Assembly (NCBI GenBank): GCA_029582155.1
Contig: CM055901.1
Span: 42,929,616 to 42,993,615, forward strand
Reading direction: 5' to 3'
From: Panopea generosa
Taxonomy: Eukaryota > Mollusca > Bivalvia > Adapedonta > Hiatellidae
DNA: 64,000 nt
Shown: positions 12,301-23,330 of the stretch, piece by piece
Layout of the letters: the number at the start of each line of letters is the position of its first letter
Position numbering within the stretch: the stretch's first letter is position 1
Program-made: the position numbers and the translations under genes
Notes under the pieces: model-generated
Told to the model about the DNA's origin: nothing
Databases searched by the model: none
Seen by the model: only the letters and a program-made list of their open reading frames with translations

Positions 12301-13300
12301 TTGTGTTTATATTGTGTTTTACAATTGCATTAGTTACTAATACAGAAACCCATACGTGCATTTTACAACAATACCCTTACTGCATGTATAAGCGTTGAAT
12401 AATTCATTCTGACGTATTCAATGATTTTAATCTGTCTAATTGGAATGCTGAAAGTATAAAATAAAAAACATAGGAATATGTAGAAATATATATATTTAGG
12501 AATATAAAGTACTTTCTCTATTTAACACAGAATACAGGTCGTGTTTATATAGTATAACGAAGAGACGATGCCGGATACATTTAGATATTATAATTATCTC
12601 TGTTGGTATATAAACCATGTATTTACTGGTAAATTAATATCAGAATTATCTTTGTTGATATATAACATAACGTTTACACTACTACTATATATTTCAATAT
12701 TAAGCATCGCGGGTGGTGGTTGGTGGTGGTGGTGGTGGGGGGGGGGGGAGGGGGGGGGGCTAACAGACGATCAATTTACTACACGACTCTTTCCTAAAAT
12801 CTGGAAGGATTTAGGTCATTGTCATAAATTAAAATGTTGTCAGAGATTTTAGTAAAGTGGATTATGTTAAATTCGGTATACCAAACACCGTTCAATGAAA
12901 TTTAATATTCTAGTGATGTAACGGTGCACCTGTTCCACTTGTCAACAATCCGGCTTTTTTTTTTGGTAGGTAATATGCTGTCTAATATTGAATATAGATG
13001 ATCTTTCAGTGCTAAAAAGTCGGTTCCTTTAGGCATATGTAAGACTGCTAAAATTGATGTTATTTTACTGTACGGATGATAATTGTTTATATTGAGATTA
13101 ACGTCCCCAGTAATAATTGTATTCTAGACGTATCTGTATCATTTGCCTGATGTATATCAATTCTTTATTAAATTTTGGTATCCAAGTGTCTTAAGAAAGA
13201 CAATCACTATTTGTTCTTCTTTCAATAAGATATTAATCCGTATGTATTATATTCCGTGTGGCTCTAGATCACGTCTGTATTTGTAGGGCCTGGTATTAAG
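12301..13300. other. non-coding stretch with a GGT/poly-G microsatellite
   Basis: AT-rich DNA with a GGT-repeat passing into G runs at about 12712-12762. A minus-strand frame near 13105 reads IITGDVNLN, faintly like a LINE endonuclease motif, but without supporting blocks. Confidence 0.4.
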
Positions 13301-14409
13301 GCATGTCACTCTGATAGTCCAGGAGAATAATAGAGAAAATCGACTGAACCGTGCAATAGGGTAGATACAAGGTTTTATTGCTGTTTCCTGTTATTTAGGG
13401 TGTATTGAATAAGAATCCGCTGTATGCCATCTTGGCATCATTGGGGAAATTTTTTTATCAGCCTATATATTACCCCACCGTAAAATCATTATTTGTAATT
13501 TTTTAATAATCTGTTTAACTTTGATATTTTGTTGAATTCATTAAAATATATTGATAACATTGATATTAAAAGGGATCTGATTGGAAGGTAATCGTTTAAA
13601 AAGAATACAGATTTGAGATTCACACGTCAAGATAAAATAATCATTAGAAAAGGGAGGTAATATATTTTTTATAATCACACATTTTATTTGTTGTCTCAAA
13701 CGTAAATTATTTGACCCCACGCAAATAGTCTAGCTAACACAACCAATTTGACATTAAGGTGGATTTTGAAATTATTAAATGAATGTTATTCATCACAAAG
13801 AAACACCATAGCCTGGCAGTGTACTCCCAGCAAACAAGTTGTGACACTTTCAGCCTCCCATAGTTGATACTCTTCGGAAAGGAGATGTTTCTTTACAACA
13901 ACTACAACAAATAAACTCCCAAAACACACTACAAAGCTGGGGGAGATGATCTAAAGAAGTTATACATATATTATGAAGATAAACAGTCTCATACAATCTA
14001 TACACCATGAACAGTCCTTTCAAAATAGGTCAAATTTGTATTTTTGTTTATTGAGTGCAGACAATGTCAGATTCGGACGGTGTAATATATAAGGGGATAT
14101 TTTATTTGGCAACAGGTGAGCTAATGTAGAATATTCTTCGTGTCAATGTCGTTAATGTAGATGTATACAGTCATTTATTTATTTTATTTACCAAATAATT
14201 AAAAAAAATCGAATAATGTGAAACGGAAGGAGTTCCGCTCAAAATTCCTATGTATGGAAGCCATATCAGTCATAATTTTGAAGAATTCATATCATTGACA
14301 GTTATCGATACGTTTTTGTTTTCAGTTATTAACTTTCACTTTCATAAAGTCATGAATTATTTGTTTCTTTCTTCGTTGCGTAATATATTCATTTTAATCC
14401 GAATGACAC

Positions 14410-16076
14410 ACACATGCCTATTCAAGTGTGATGTCTTCAATAAACTTTTATATGAAGCAGGCCCGGAAACAATAAGCAGCATTTTATTAGCAAGTAAACA
14501 AAGACATGATGACCTATACAGAAAACTGGAGCAGAGTTTAGCAAAATACTCAAATTTAGAGATTAAAATCCATAAATCATGTGCTTCTACATACACCTCG
14601 ACTCTGCATATATCCAGATATAAGAAGAACATGGACAGAGGTCAGGAGTCACAAAGAATGAGAAGATATGTGGGTGATTTTAGGTGGCATATGCTCATGT
14701 CGTTCATTTGTTGCATTGATACTCTTATGAAAGGGTATTGTATTGAGGATATGCTGAAAGCAGCCTTATGGGGAACAGCCAATATACTTAATGGGAAAGC
14801 ATGACCAAAAGCAATGAGAGGACTATTTATGGTTATCACTGAAATACTAAGAGATTCTAAGAGAAATTTTGATAGAAGGCACGGACATTGATATGTTGCA
14901 GTCAAAACTGGAAGACCTAAGACAGAAAGATTGCCTTGTGACGACAGTTTGAATTGCCCTACGGTTCTTAACGTGCCGAATGAGAAGCAAACTAGTTATT
15001 ACATTCATATTCCGTATTTTTCACGGTAACGCACGTTAATTATGCCATTACTCAGTATGGTATGTGTTAGAAATGAAGAAATGTCTCCAAGAAGAAGCAC
15101 AGAACATGTTTCAAAAAGGCGATCACGTTTGTCGACATGTTGAAGACCATGGAATGCAATTTTTTTTCAGACATGTTTTGAGAACAAACCTATATCAGTT
15201 ATGAAAAAACAAAAGGTGACCTTGTAGGTATCACCCTTTCTCATGATCAAGTATCACGATGGATGTTATCGTAAAATTTGTGTAACAGTGTTTCACTGTC
15301 AATGGATTAAATGTTCTGTTGCGAAGAAAATTCAAAGCATGAGCCATACTCACGGCAGCACAAAGAGAAAGGAACTACATGTAAGAGAGAAGCTCTTGAT
15401 ACAGAAAATAGAAAGAAAATACAACAGGAACTTGAGAAAAACAGACACCCAATGAAAACATCAGGAGACAAATTAATGAACATCGTTTATGGCCATATTA
15501 CAATTAAAAAGTCAATGTCCAAGAGGCAGTGGTAATTGGTGAGCGTATGGCTAAAAAATTCAAGAACAAACTTCACATCGGTTTTTATGATACACTCAAG
15601 AAAGGTTTGGAAACAATGAAAAGGGAGTCGGAGTAGGAGATAAAAGTGTATTTGATACTGAAAAGTTGTATGCTAGCATGTTGGTGACAAGTGCACATAG
15701 ACACTTTGATCTCCAAGTGATACTCAGCTTTGAGTTAGCTTCACTACCATTTAACTTGCTTGATGAGTATGGAGATCTAAGAAAAGGAAATAAAACTTCA
15801 CTTTTGAATAAGCTAGCATTAAAGACACCTCTTGCAGACCAAAGATAGCAACCGTTGATATCCTAACCACAAACTTCTTTAAGTCAGTTACGAGAGACCA
15901 TAGTGTTTATGTTGTTTGGCCGGTACTTTGAAGGTTCCATCAAGTCCCATGAACGCGACGTATATGTGGAACTGCAACCTAAGATATGGAAATGCCATTG
16001 CCTTCAAGAAATATCTTCATGAAAAATGTCGGAAACAAGAAGCAGTTGATACGATTACTCTGTACAGCACACTATG

Positions 16077-16113
<37 letters not shown>

Positions 16114-16340
16114 AGCTGCAGCTCAAACAAACATTCTGAAAGTGATAGCTTGTAGTCGTGCTCCAGACCCGCCTCGTGACAGAAATCAATGTAGTAAAAT
16201 AAGTGAAAATCTTTCATGTACATGATTTTCTTAATGTCGCGCCGACATGTGTAAGAATGAATATACAGTAAGGTTAAATGAAGTAGATGATATTATGAGT
16301 GATGAAAACACTGAACGTGATAGTGACAATTATTTCAATG
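14410..16340 (+). pseudogene. decayed copy of an unnamed multi-copy marine-invertebrate gene family
   Basis: Pieces in different frames appear in an order I associate with an uncharacterised family repeated in cnidarian and mollusc genomes. They are: C-x3-C (CLFKC), then HKSCASTYTS (about 14570); KYHDGCYR (about 15250); FELASLPFNLLDEYGDLRKG (about 15732); GRYFEGSIKSHER (about 15920); and a terminal cysteine-rich tract with CSKISENLSCT (about 16187). Frame changes and stops between all blocks show it is dead. A run of about 33 C at 16081-16113 interrupts the 3' part. The family assignment is from recall of pattern, not a search; function unknown. Confidence 0.5.
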
Positions 16341-17040
16341 GTATATAAATGGAAAATGTTATATCAATTGAGCTGAAAATGGGTTGGACACTTTCAAAAA
16401 ATATTTTAACGGGTAAACCTACTAATGTGAAAATTATCAGTGCTTTATTATAAGAAAAAAAAGTTAAGAATCAGAGACGCCATAAAAACAATTTAATCCT
16501 TAAATACAATGTTGTTTCATTTTCTATTATTGTGTGTGGAGAAGTCATCATTTAATGACATTGCGCTCTGTTTTTATTTAAACCACTGTTTTTATCTAAT
16601 CAGTCATTGCTGAAATTTGTGTGATATTTCCTATCCAGTTTATACGTTCTCTGCAACTTTAACATGAATTTTAATATCCTCGTTACAAATAAAAGTAATA
16701 ACAACATAATAAAAACAGATGTTTTATTTATTCTTTAGAAAAAAGAAAACCATACATTGCATTATGCTCTGCATACTAGTCGTATTTCCATCTTGCTTTG
16801 TTAATTGATTTCTTATAACCCTTTAATTAAGCATATGTTTGTGGGGATAAAATTAATAATTGAATTAAAATAATAATACTGATAATAACTACGACTGAAC
16901 TTTACTTTCATATCCACGTGCTTGCACATGCTCATGCTAGTAGACAATAAAGTATGAGTATTTTCCTTAGTTTATTGGTTATTTTCAAAGAAAATAACAT
17001 TGAAATTTGACGATGGCGGCCATTTTGAATTTCCTTAAAT
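16341..17040. other. AT-rich stretch inside the candidate element, nothing recognised
   Basis: No open frame or repeat of note; poly-A rich, with AATAAA-like strings downstream of the pseudogene. Confidence 0.4.
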
Positions 17041-17205
17041 AAAATAAATTCCCCAAAGATGACAAAGTGTCATACAGTGGATTCTCATTAAGTACACCAT
17101 AAAGAACTGGAAAATGCAAAAAAAAACAAAAAAACTTGTATCTACCCTATTGCAAGGTTCAGCTTCAGTTCTCCTAGACTATGATGACGTTGCTAGTGTG
17201 GTATT

Positions 17206-18490
17206 TTTCTTCGTCATTGGCAAAGCTTAAAAAATTTGATTAGCATAGTTCGACTGATAAACGTTTCAGATAATGCTAAAATGTCGAAATTGTTAAATTC
17301 GGAACGCTGTATATTAAGTTAGAGGTTGATGCTCTCGACATTGTAGTAAAGGACAACACTTTAGGCAGCATGTATGAATAAACAGTACAATTATTTCTAA
17401 GATTAACAACATTTAACGGGTGACGTTTTGACATTAAGTGACAATGTGATAGTTATGAGAGACAGATAAATGTTGTTAAATTTAGTACGATACACCATAT
17501 AGTTCAAGATCCATAACAGGAATTCTTCAGTTTAAAAGAGGGATTGACAAAACATTGCATTGGATAGCTTTAGGGTTGCAAACGTATAAAAACTGATCAT
17601 GGTACTTTTAACAGGAGAAAGCAGACGATAGTCAGCGCAAAGCCTTTCCATTGCATGACTAATAGGTATAAAGCTGAAAGATTCTCGTAACATCAGCAAG
17701 TGCCACCCGTAAAATAAAGGAAAATTAAAAAAGAATAATAGGTAAATAAACGTTCCACAATACAATTAATTTAACACTGTTTTACATATAGAGACTTGCA
17801 CTTCTGGAACACTGAACACATTATTAATGATTCTAAATATGACTTATCATTTGTTGTCAAAATATGAAAACACATGGGGTTGACCAGCTTGCTTTTTCAC
17901 AATTTTGGTGGTATGATGACACCCTTCATTTTTTGACAATTCTGCCCATTTTTTGCAGATTATCACTACCCATATTTAAACCCTTATAGCTTCATGAGAT
18001 ACGAGGTTACTTATAACTAGCAAAAGGTGCAAAACTTCCTTTACATTAGTTATATGAAAGTGTGTACGTCAGGAACGTTTAATAAAACAATTTGTTTAAG
18101 TTAATATTATCACTAAAACCTCTCCTAATGGTGTTTATATTATTCCTATGGAAAGATACATCTACATTTTTCATATTAGATACATTTGTCTGACTCTACT
18201 ATCAAAACTAATAGCTGCCAAAGATTAACACACTCATAATACAGGCCGCATGACGTCTCCATAAAAGACATAAGAAAAGAGATGATGTGCCGAAAAGCCG
18301 GGGACAAACGATCCATAATTGATAAACTTTAGATATAAACGGATTATGTATTGTGAAAAAAGATAAACAGTTGCAAAAGGATATGTGTTACTATTCTAGT
18401 TATTGTGCGTTCTAAATAAAAGTTGCTGTAACATTATTTGATTATAGACATCTCAAAACATTTTAATCTAATGCTGCTGTTCTGAAACAA
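17206..18490. other. non-coding stretch, nothing recognised
   Basis: Unique-looking AT-rich sequence between the candidate element and mariner. The 77-codon minus frame at 17532-17765 has no known motif. Confidence 0.4.
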
Positions 18491-18495
18491 TTTTA

Positions 18496-19734
18496 CCAGG
18501 GTCATTCGATATATAATGCAATCTATTGATTATCTCTAAAACTACTAATAGTATTGGGATGGAACATGTTACTGAATCAGCTACTTGCTAATTATTCTGC
18601 AAACTCTAAGCACGTTATCTTGAATGACGTCATCAGCGTGCCACGTCAAATAACGTCACTTTAAGTATCATGGACGCGGTCACGTCAACTGAATAGCGCA
18701 GCTACATAAACATAGAGTCTCGACGTAATATCAATGCAGGAGAAATCTTTAATGCATTACAAGAAGCTTGCGGTGAATGTTCTCTTTCATATTGTCATGT
18801 AAATAAATGGGCTAATGAGTTTAAGAATGGCAGATTGAAGACAACCAGCGAAGTGGGCGTAATGTGACAGCAACGGATACTTTCAATACCAAAAAAGTGA
18901 CGAAACTTTAATGTTCAGACAGAAGATTGACATGTGAAGAAATAACACATGGATTGGACATTAGTGTGGACTCTGTTGATTCAATTATACGGAACCGTTT
19001 AAAATGGGTAAAGTTTTCGCTTCGGATCAAATTGAACGCCGGTTGACAGTTGCAACCAACCCAATTTCGCGCTTCAGTGCAGAAGGTCGGGACTTTCTTT
19101 CAAAAATAGTTGCCATAGACGAGACGTGGATTAGATCATACGAACCAGAGATGAAGCAACGATCGGCTGAGTGGCACACCCCGAACTCACCTAGACCGGC
19201 AAAGTTCCGTCGGGTGCAAGGAAAAATAAAGCAACTGATGATATCCGTGTATGATATTTGTGGAGTTTTGACAAGTCACAAGGTTCCAGTCGGTCAAACG
19301 GTCAACAGCACAAACTACAACGAGTACATTAAAAAATGCCTACGACCAGCCATACGTTAAAAGCGTCCAGAAGTATTGCGAGCCGGTCTAATCATACTTC
19401 ATGACAACGCGACACGGCACTTCAAAGGGTGTGACGTCACTTTTTGCGGAATATGAATGGGAAAAGCTTGACCATCCTCCATATTCTTCTGACATAGGCC
19501 CCTGTGATTATGACTTATCCCCAAGACTTAAAGAAAATATGAGGGGAATTCGAGCAGGTGAGGGTATATGAGCGCGGTTGCCTAGCAACGGGAATAGAAG
19601 ATCTGCCGAAGAGATGGATATCAATCATTGACCACAGGGGACATTACTTTGAGGGATTAGAATACGTTATTTAAATTTATTTTTATAATGAATGATTTAC
19701 GTGATAGGCTGCATTATATATTGAATGACCGTCG
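18496..19734 (+). mobile_element. mariner-family transposon, full length, with TIRs and TA target duplication
   Basis: Terminal inverted repeats of about 25 bases: the left contains GGTCATTC then ATATATAATGCA (18500-18520), the right its complement (19710-19730) with one mismatch over 21 bases. TA dinucleotides flank both ends (18494-18495 and 19735-19736), the target duplication of mariner elements. Size of about 1.24 kb is typical. It encloses a decayed DD34D transposase in the plus orientation. Confidence 0.88.
18670..19674 (+). pseudogene. mariner transposase, inactivated
   Basis: Start ATG at 18670. The N-terminal helix-turn-helix region is recognisable (INAGEIFNALQEACGECSLS, HVNKWANEFKNGR) but broken by stops and frameshifts. 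The catalytic part includes AIDETW (first Asp, about 19117), RSYEPEMKQRSAEWHTPNSP, ILHDNATRHF (second Asp, about 19400) and, after a frameshift, HPPYSSDIGPCDYDL (third Asp region). After an internal deletion the C-terminus GCLATGIEDLPKRW ends at TAA 19672-19674. The longest intact frame is 19004-19360 (118 codons). Not functional. Confidence 0.9.
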
Positions 19735-19997
19735 TATAAGGGACAAGTGGGTAACTACGACCTGTGAAAAGAATAAAAACAAACAACAATAAATGTTTAC
19801 ATTTAATTGAAATATGTTTTATACACAACAGTTAACTACGTATTATTACAATACCAATTATAAGTGTATACAAGGCATGCATGTATACTACGTAAGTATA
19901 ACACTATTCATTGTTACTGAGTTAGACCTGGAATATTTTGGTATAATATAAACATCACTTCTCTTAACCAAAATTAGTGTTTAAAGTAATTCATGTG

Positions 19998-20062
19998 TAT
20001 ACAAGAGAGGAATTATATAACCTTGTTTTTCAATCCTTTTGACAAAATTGAGTATAAATATT
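19998..20062 (+). mobile_element. solo 3'-tail fragment of the Jockey/CR1-like LINE
   Basis: AGAGAGGAATTATATAA and CAATCCTTTTGACAAAATTG closely match the 3' tail of the LINE at about 12200-12252. No coding part remains next to it, so it is a remnant of a second, extremely 5'-truncated insertion of the same family. Confidence 0.6.
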
Positions 20063-20139
20063 TTAAAGAAATATTACCAAATATAACCACAAAATATTAT
20101 ATTTCAGACATTATTAATAAATTAGCTAATTTTGTCAAA

Positions 20140-20310
20140 TAGGTTAAACTACTGTGGCCAATAATATTTACACAATAACCACAAATAGACTGAAATAAAG
20201 CACTATATCAAAAAATTTAATTGTGTACTTTCAAAAACACGGTCATTTTCAGAATGAATGTGGCCAATAATATTTACACACTAATCACAAATTGACTAAA
20301 AACTATGACC
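20140..20310. repeat. short local duplication
   Basis: TGTGGCCAATAATATTTACACA followed by A(C/T)CACAAAT(A/T)GACT occurs twice about 106 bases apart (near 20152 and 20260). Confidence 0.6.
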
Positions 20311-20345
20311 TGTTTTTATAACACAATTAATCGCAAATGGAAGAT

Positions 20346-20538
20346 CGTGTATGACAAATCAAGTTGTATCGTCGGAGGTAGACCCCAGAATGAATCTGCG
20401 TAAAAACACAGCCATTCCGCAAATAACTGGTAAACTTTTTCACACAACGCTTTTGGACAGATGGGCTCGAAGTCATGACTTCAGTGATGAGAGGTAAGTA
20501 GACGATAGCGCCTTAGACTACCCTGCCATGGGAGACCC
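20346..20538 (-). mobile_element. SINE, Nin-DC-type (family B), degraded copy
   Basis: On this strand the body block CCGCAAATAACTGGTAAAC lies near 20418 and the tRNA-like head (complement of an A box) near 20510-20525 as GCGCCTTAGACTACCCTGCC. The arrangement matches better copies at 47505 and 58822. Confidence 0.65.
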
Positions 20539-22100
20539 TTATATACATGCAGTATTTAATGTTATTTACAATGACCTGCACGGTGTTAAGAAAATATGCA
20601 GACATAATTGCTTAAATGTTGTTGTTTTTTTAAATGATAATATTAAATGTATGATCCAACATTCTTATTTTAAAACGAAAGTTAAACCTGTCATGAGCAG
20701 TCGGTTAACAGAAAGAACAAACATTGCCTTTTAAGACAGGTTTGTACTCAATACTGGTTAATTTGATTTGAATGCATAGCGATGGGAAATAGCAAATAAG
20801 GTTGCTTGAGATAAAACCTGCTCAATAGTGGTGACCTCTTACAAATGTTTAACTGTATAATGCATTACGTGCCCAAATGTACTTAAGATTTATGATATCC
20901 ATAGTATTGTTTAATCTTCTGAACGTTTAAGAAGTAACCCGAAATGACAATATCATGGATTGCTTTAGAAAGGAGGTTACGGTCATATACTTCCTGTATG
21001 CAAGTACTATTTATTATCTGCAGAATGTATTGCATTCAAATTATATTAATGTGAGCTATATACCTAGTATTGGCAATTATATGAACAAAACTTTACTGAA
21101 GAATTCTCTGTTTAAAAGACAAACCGTTCAATGACTAAAATTTACCCAAAATATTTGTATTGATTTTGTTATTTTTCTAAATTTAACTGTAAGTGTACAA
21201 TTGTTAAAACATCGGCCTAACATGAGTTAGTTAGAACTGAACTATCTATATGTTTTGTATTTATGGCTATCATTTAACCCGAATGCTTCCAGAGGTAATA
21301 CGGAGTTATTAAATATTAGAATGAAAATAATTTTTAACATCTTTTCAATAATGATATGAGACAATCAATGACAAAATCAAATTAAATTTTTATAAAATTT
21401 ACTATATACAGGTATTGATCAATATACCAGGTACATTACTAAAATAAAAATAGAACACAAGGCTTGGATTTGGAAATATAGACTTTTTATTTTGGTGCCC
21501 CTTATTTTGAACGAAAACGTTTATCTTTGAGCACATGTCTACCGTACGTAATAATTTAAAAATTTGAGAGTACACTTGGCTTGACTGTGTTATGAGAAAG
21601 TAATATAAACAGTCAACTATGTACCGCAGATAACATATTACTAACAGCGATTGGCAGATGACAGACTTGGACAGACTGCAGATGGCAAACCACGTCGACC
21701 GATATGTGGCAAATCATGTCGACAGACAGGTGGCAGGTCAACAGATAACAAAAACAGACAACCGACAGATGGAAAATCATTGATGTTAATTGACAGAACT
21801 TAATCACACAACTTGACCCCTTGCAATTTTGGCTTATACAATTGAAGCTAAACAAATAGCCGTTGTGCCTCAGTCTGAGTTAAAGCTAAAACATGGTTAT
21901 ATATTATAATAAAACGTACATTATTTTGTGAATGAAATTTAACTCTGTCCATTAGAATTACTCTTTAATGACATACATCGGTCAGAACAAAATAAAAAAA
22001 ACAGTAGTATGTCCTTTCTTGCATTTACTTTAAGCAATATATGTATAAAAAGGAAACTATTTTATCACATACATGTATTAGTAACGGCAGGGAATTGAAT
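20539..22100. other. non-coding stretch, mostly nothing recognised
   Basis: A small inverted pair AAACCTGTC / GACAGGTTT lies at about 20684-20745. A loose GACAGA/CAGATGGCA repeat cluster lies at about 21655-21775. Otherwise AT-rich unique sequence. Confidence 0.4.
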
Positions 22101-22104
22101 TTTA

Positions 22105-23000
22105 GTGTTTTCCTATTCCTATTCGTCTCTTTGCAGACGAAACCCATAGTGTACCAAACAATAAATATAATTTCTGATCCCCAAATCTTCAAAATAATCT
22201 TAATACACTAGAAAATTGGGAAGAAAATTCGTCTACGGAATTCAATGCAGATAAATGTGAAGTCCATAAGAATTTCAAAAAAGAAAAATACCGTCATATT
22301 CCCCTATAAATACACAATAAAGAACTTAAAACAACAAAATATCCAAAATACATAGGTGTCACACTCAGCCATGATTTTAATTTTTCAACCCATATAGACA
22401 ATATAACATCAAAGGCAAACAACATCCTTAAACTCATTAAGCGTAATATACAAACAAAAAATAAAATGATAAAAGAAACAGCATACAACACCTATGTTAG
22501 ACCACAAATAGAACACTGTTCATTCATTTGGCATCCCTGGCAAAAGATATAAAGTAGAAAGAATACAGAGGGCAGCAGCTAGATATGTACTCAATAATAA
22601 CGACTTCACAAGCAGTGTCACACATTTAATTGTATCAAATCTTAAACTGGCAAGCCCTCTTTCAAAGAATAAATTTATCACTCATCCTACTTTTTAAAAT
22701 AAAAAATAAACTAATTGCTGTAGATCACCACCAATTCATCCCAGTAAAAAATCTAAATTTTCATGTACCTTTTTCTCGGATCCTACATCATCAGAACTTA
22801 TTCTTCCCTAGAACAATTATAAGTTAAAGCCAGTACCAGCCTTAATTAATTTATGGCTGGTCTGGCCACAGTAAAATTCTAAACATTGAAAATATATGTA
22901 TAGCTTTGTTGTTTTTAATTTTATATTTCATTTTTTACTATTTCTTTCGCTGTTCCTCGACAGCGCCTCCCAGTAATAAGCAGAAATTGACTGTTGGGAG
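22105..23000 (+). mobile_element. second truncated Jockey/CR1-like LINE fragment, different family
   Basis: It starts inside the catalytic block (IRLFADETH, about 22118). Continuing in several frames are KYIGVTLSHDFNFSTHIDNI (about 22338), NILKLIKRNIQTKNK (about 22420), TAYNTYVRPQIEHCSFIWHP (about 22480), KIKNKLIAVDHHQFIPVKNL (about 22695) and a terminal FFPRTI. The catalytic core has E in place of the second-last family residue; frames are broken by stops. Tail near 22990 ends in ATATAGATGTAGATA. No endonuclease region present. Confidence 0.8.
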
Positions 23001-23154
23001 TAATATATAGATGTAGATACACGTGCATTGTTTTTTGTTGTTTTAATTACATATACACTTTTTCATACTATATATGGCATTGCTATATGTAAACATTTGA
23101 TTGAGTAATGCTATGCAAATCTTATCAGGTTATGTATAAAAATGACATCTTTAA

Positions 23155-23330
23155 ATAGTGCTTAACGCCATTTCAACACATCACATGTTATATATAGCAT
23201 ATCCAGTGTCATTCATGGAGGAAAATCTTCGAATAAACCTGAATATAATCATCGTCCTTCCGCAAGTAACTGTCAAACTCTCTCTAATAAGTTTTTTGAA
23301 TGGTGATCGAAGTCATGATATCAGCGATGA
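23155..23330 (-). mobile_element. SINE, Nin-DC-type (family B), fused to the 64-bp satellite
   Basis: The 3' body is recognisable (TTAACGCCATTTCAACACAT at 23162, CCTTCCGCAAGTAACTG at about 23255). Its tRNA-like head, instead of ending, continues directly into the 64-bp tandem array: ATATCAGCGATGAAAGGCAA is both SINE head and first satellite monomer. Confidence 0.8.

Larger units (their letters stand above)
13302..17205 (+). mobile_element. candidate DNA transposon with about 150-bp inverted ends and a decayed gene
   Basis: The left end (13302-13460) and right end (17045-17205) are reverse complements. Shared strings, left orientation, are AGGAGAA, TGCAATAGGGTAGATACAAG, AGAATCC, CTGTATG and TTGGGGAA. 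The interior carries a broken copy of a multi-copy invertebrate gene (about 14410-16340) in the plus orientation. Total length is about 3.9 kb. Target-site duplication and exact ends were not resolved, so a chance opposed pair of dispersed repeats around a pseudogene remains possible. Confidence 0.5.

Noticed and set aside
12900-13260. LINE endonuclease on the minus strand (IITGDVNLN)
   Set aside because: Only one motif fits; flanking endonuclease blocks were not found and frames are interrupted.
20684-20745. MITE related to the one at 50748
   Set aside because: AAACCTGTC/GACAGGTTT ends are shared, but the span is only about 60 bases and no TA duplication is evident.
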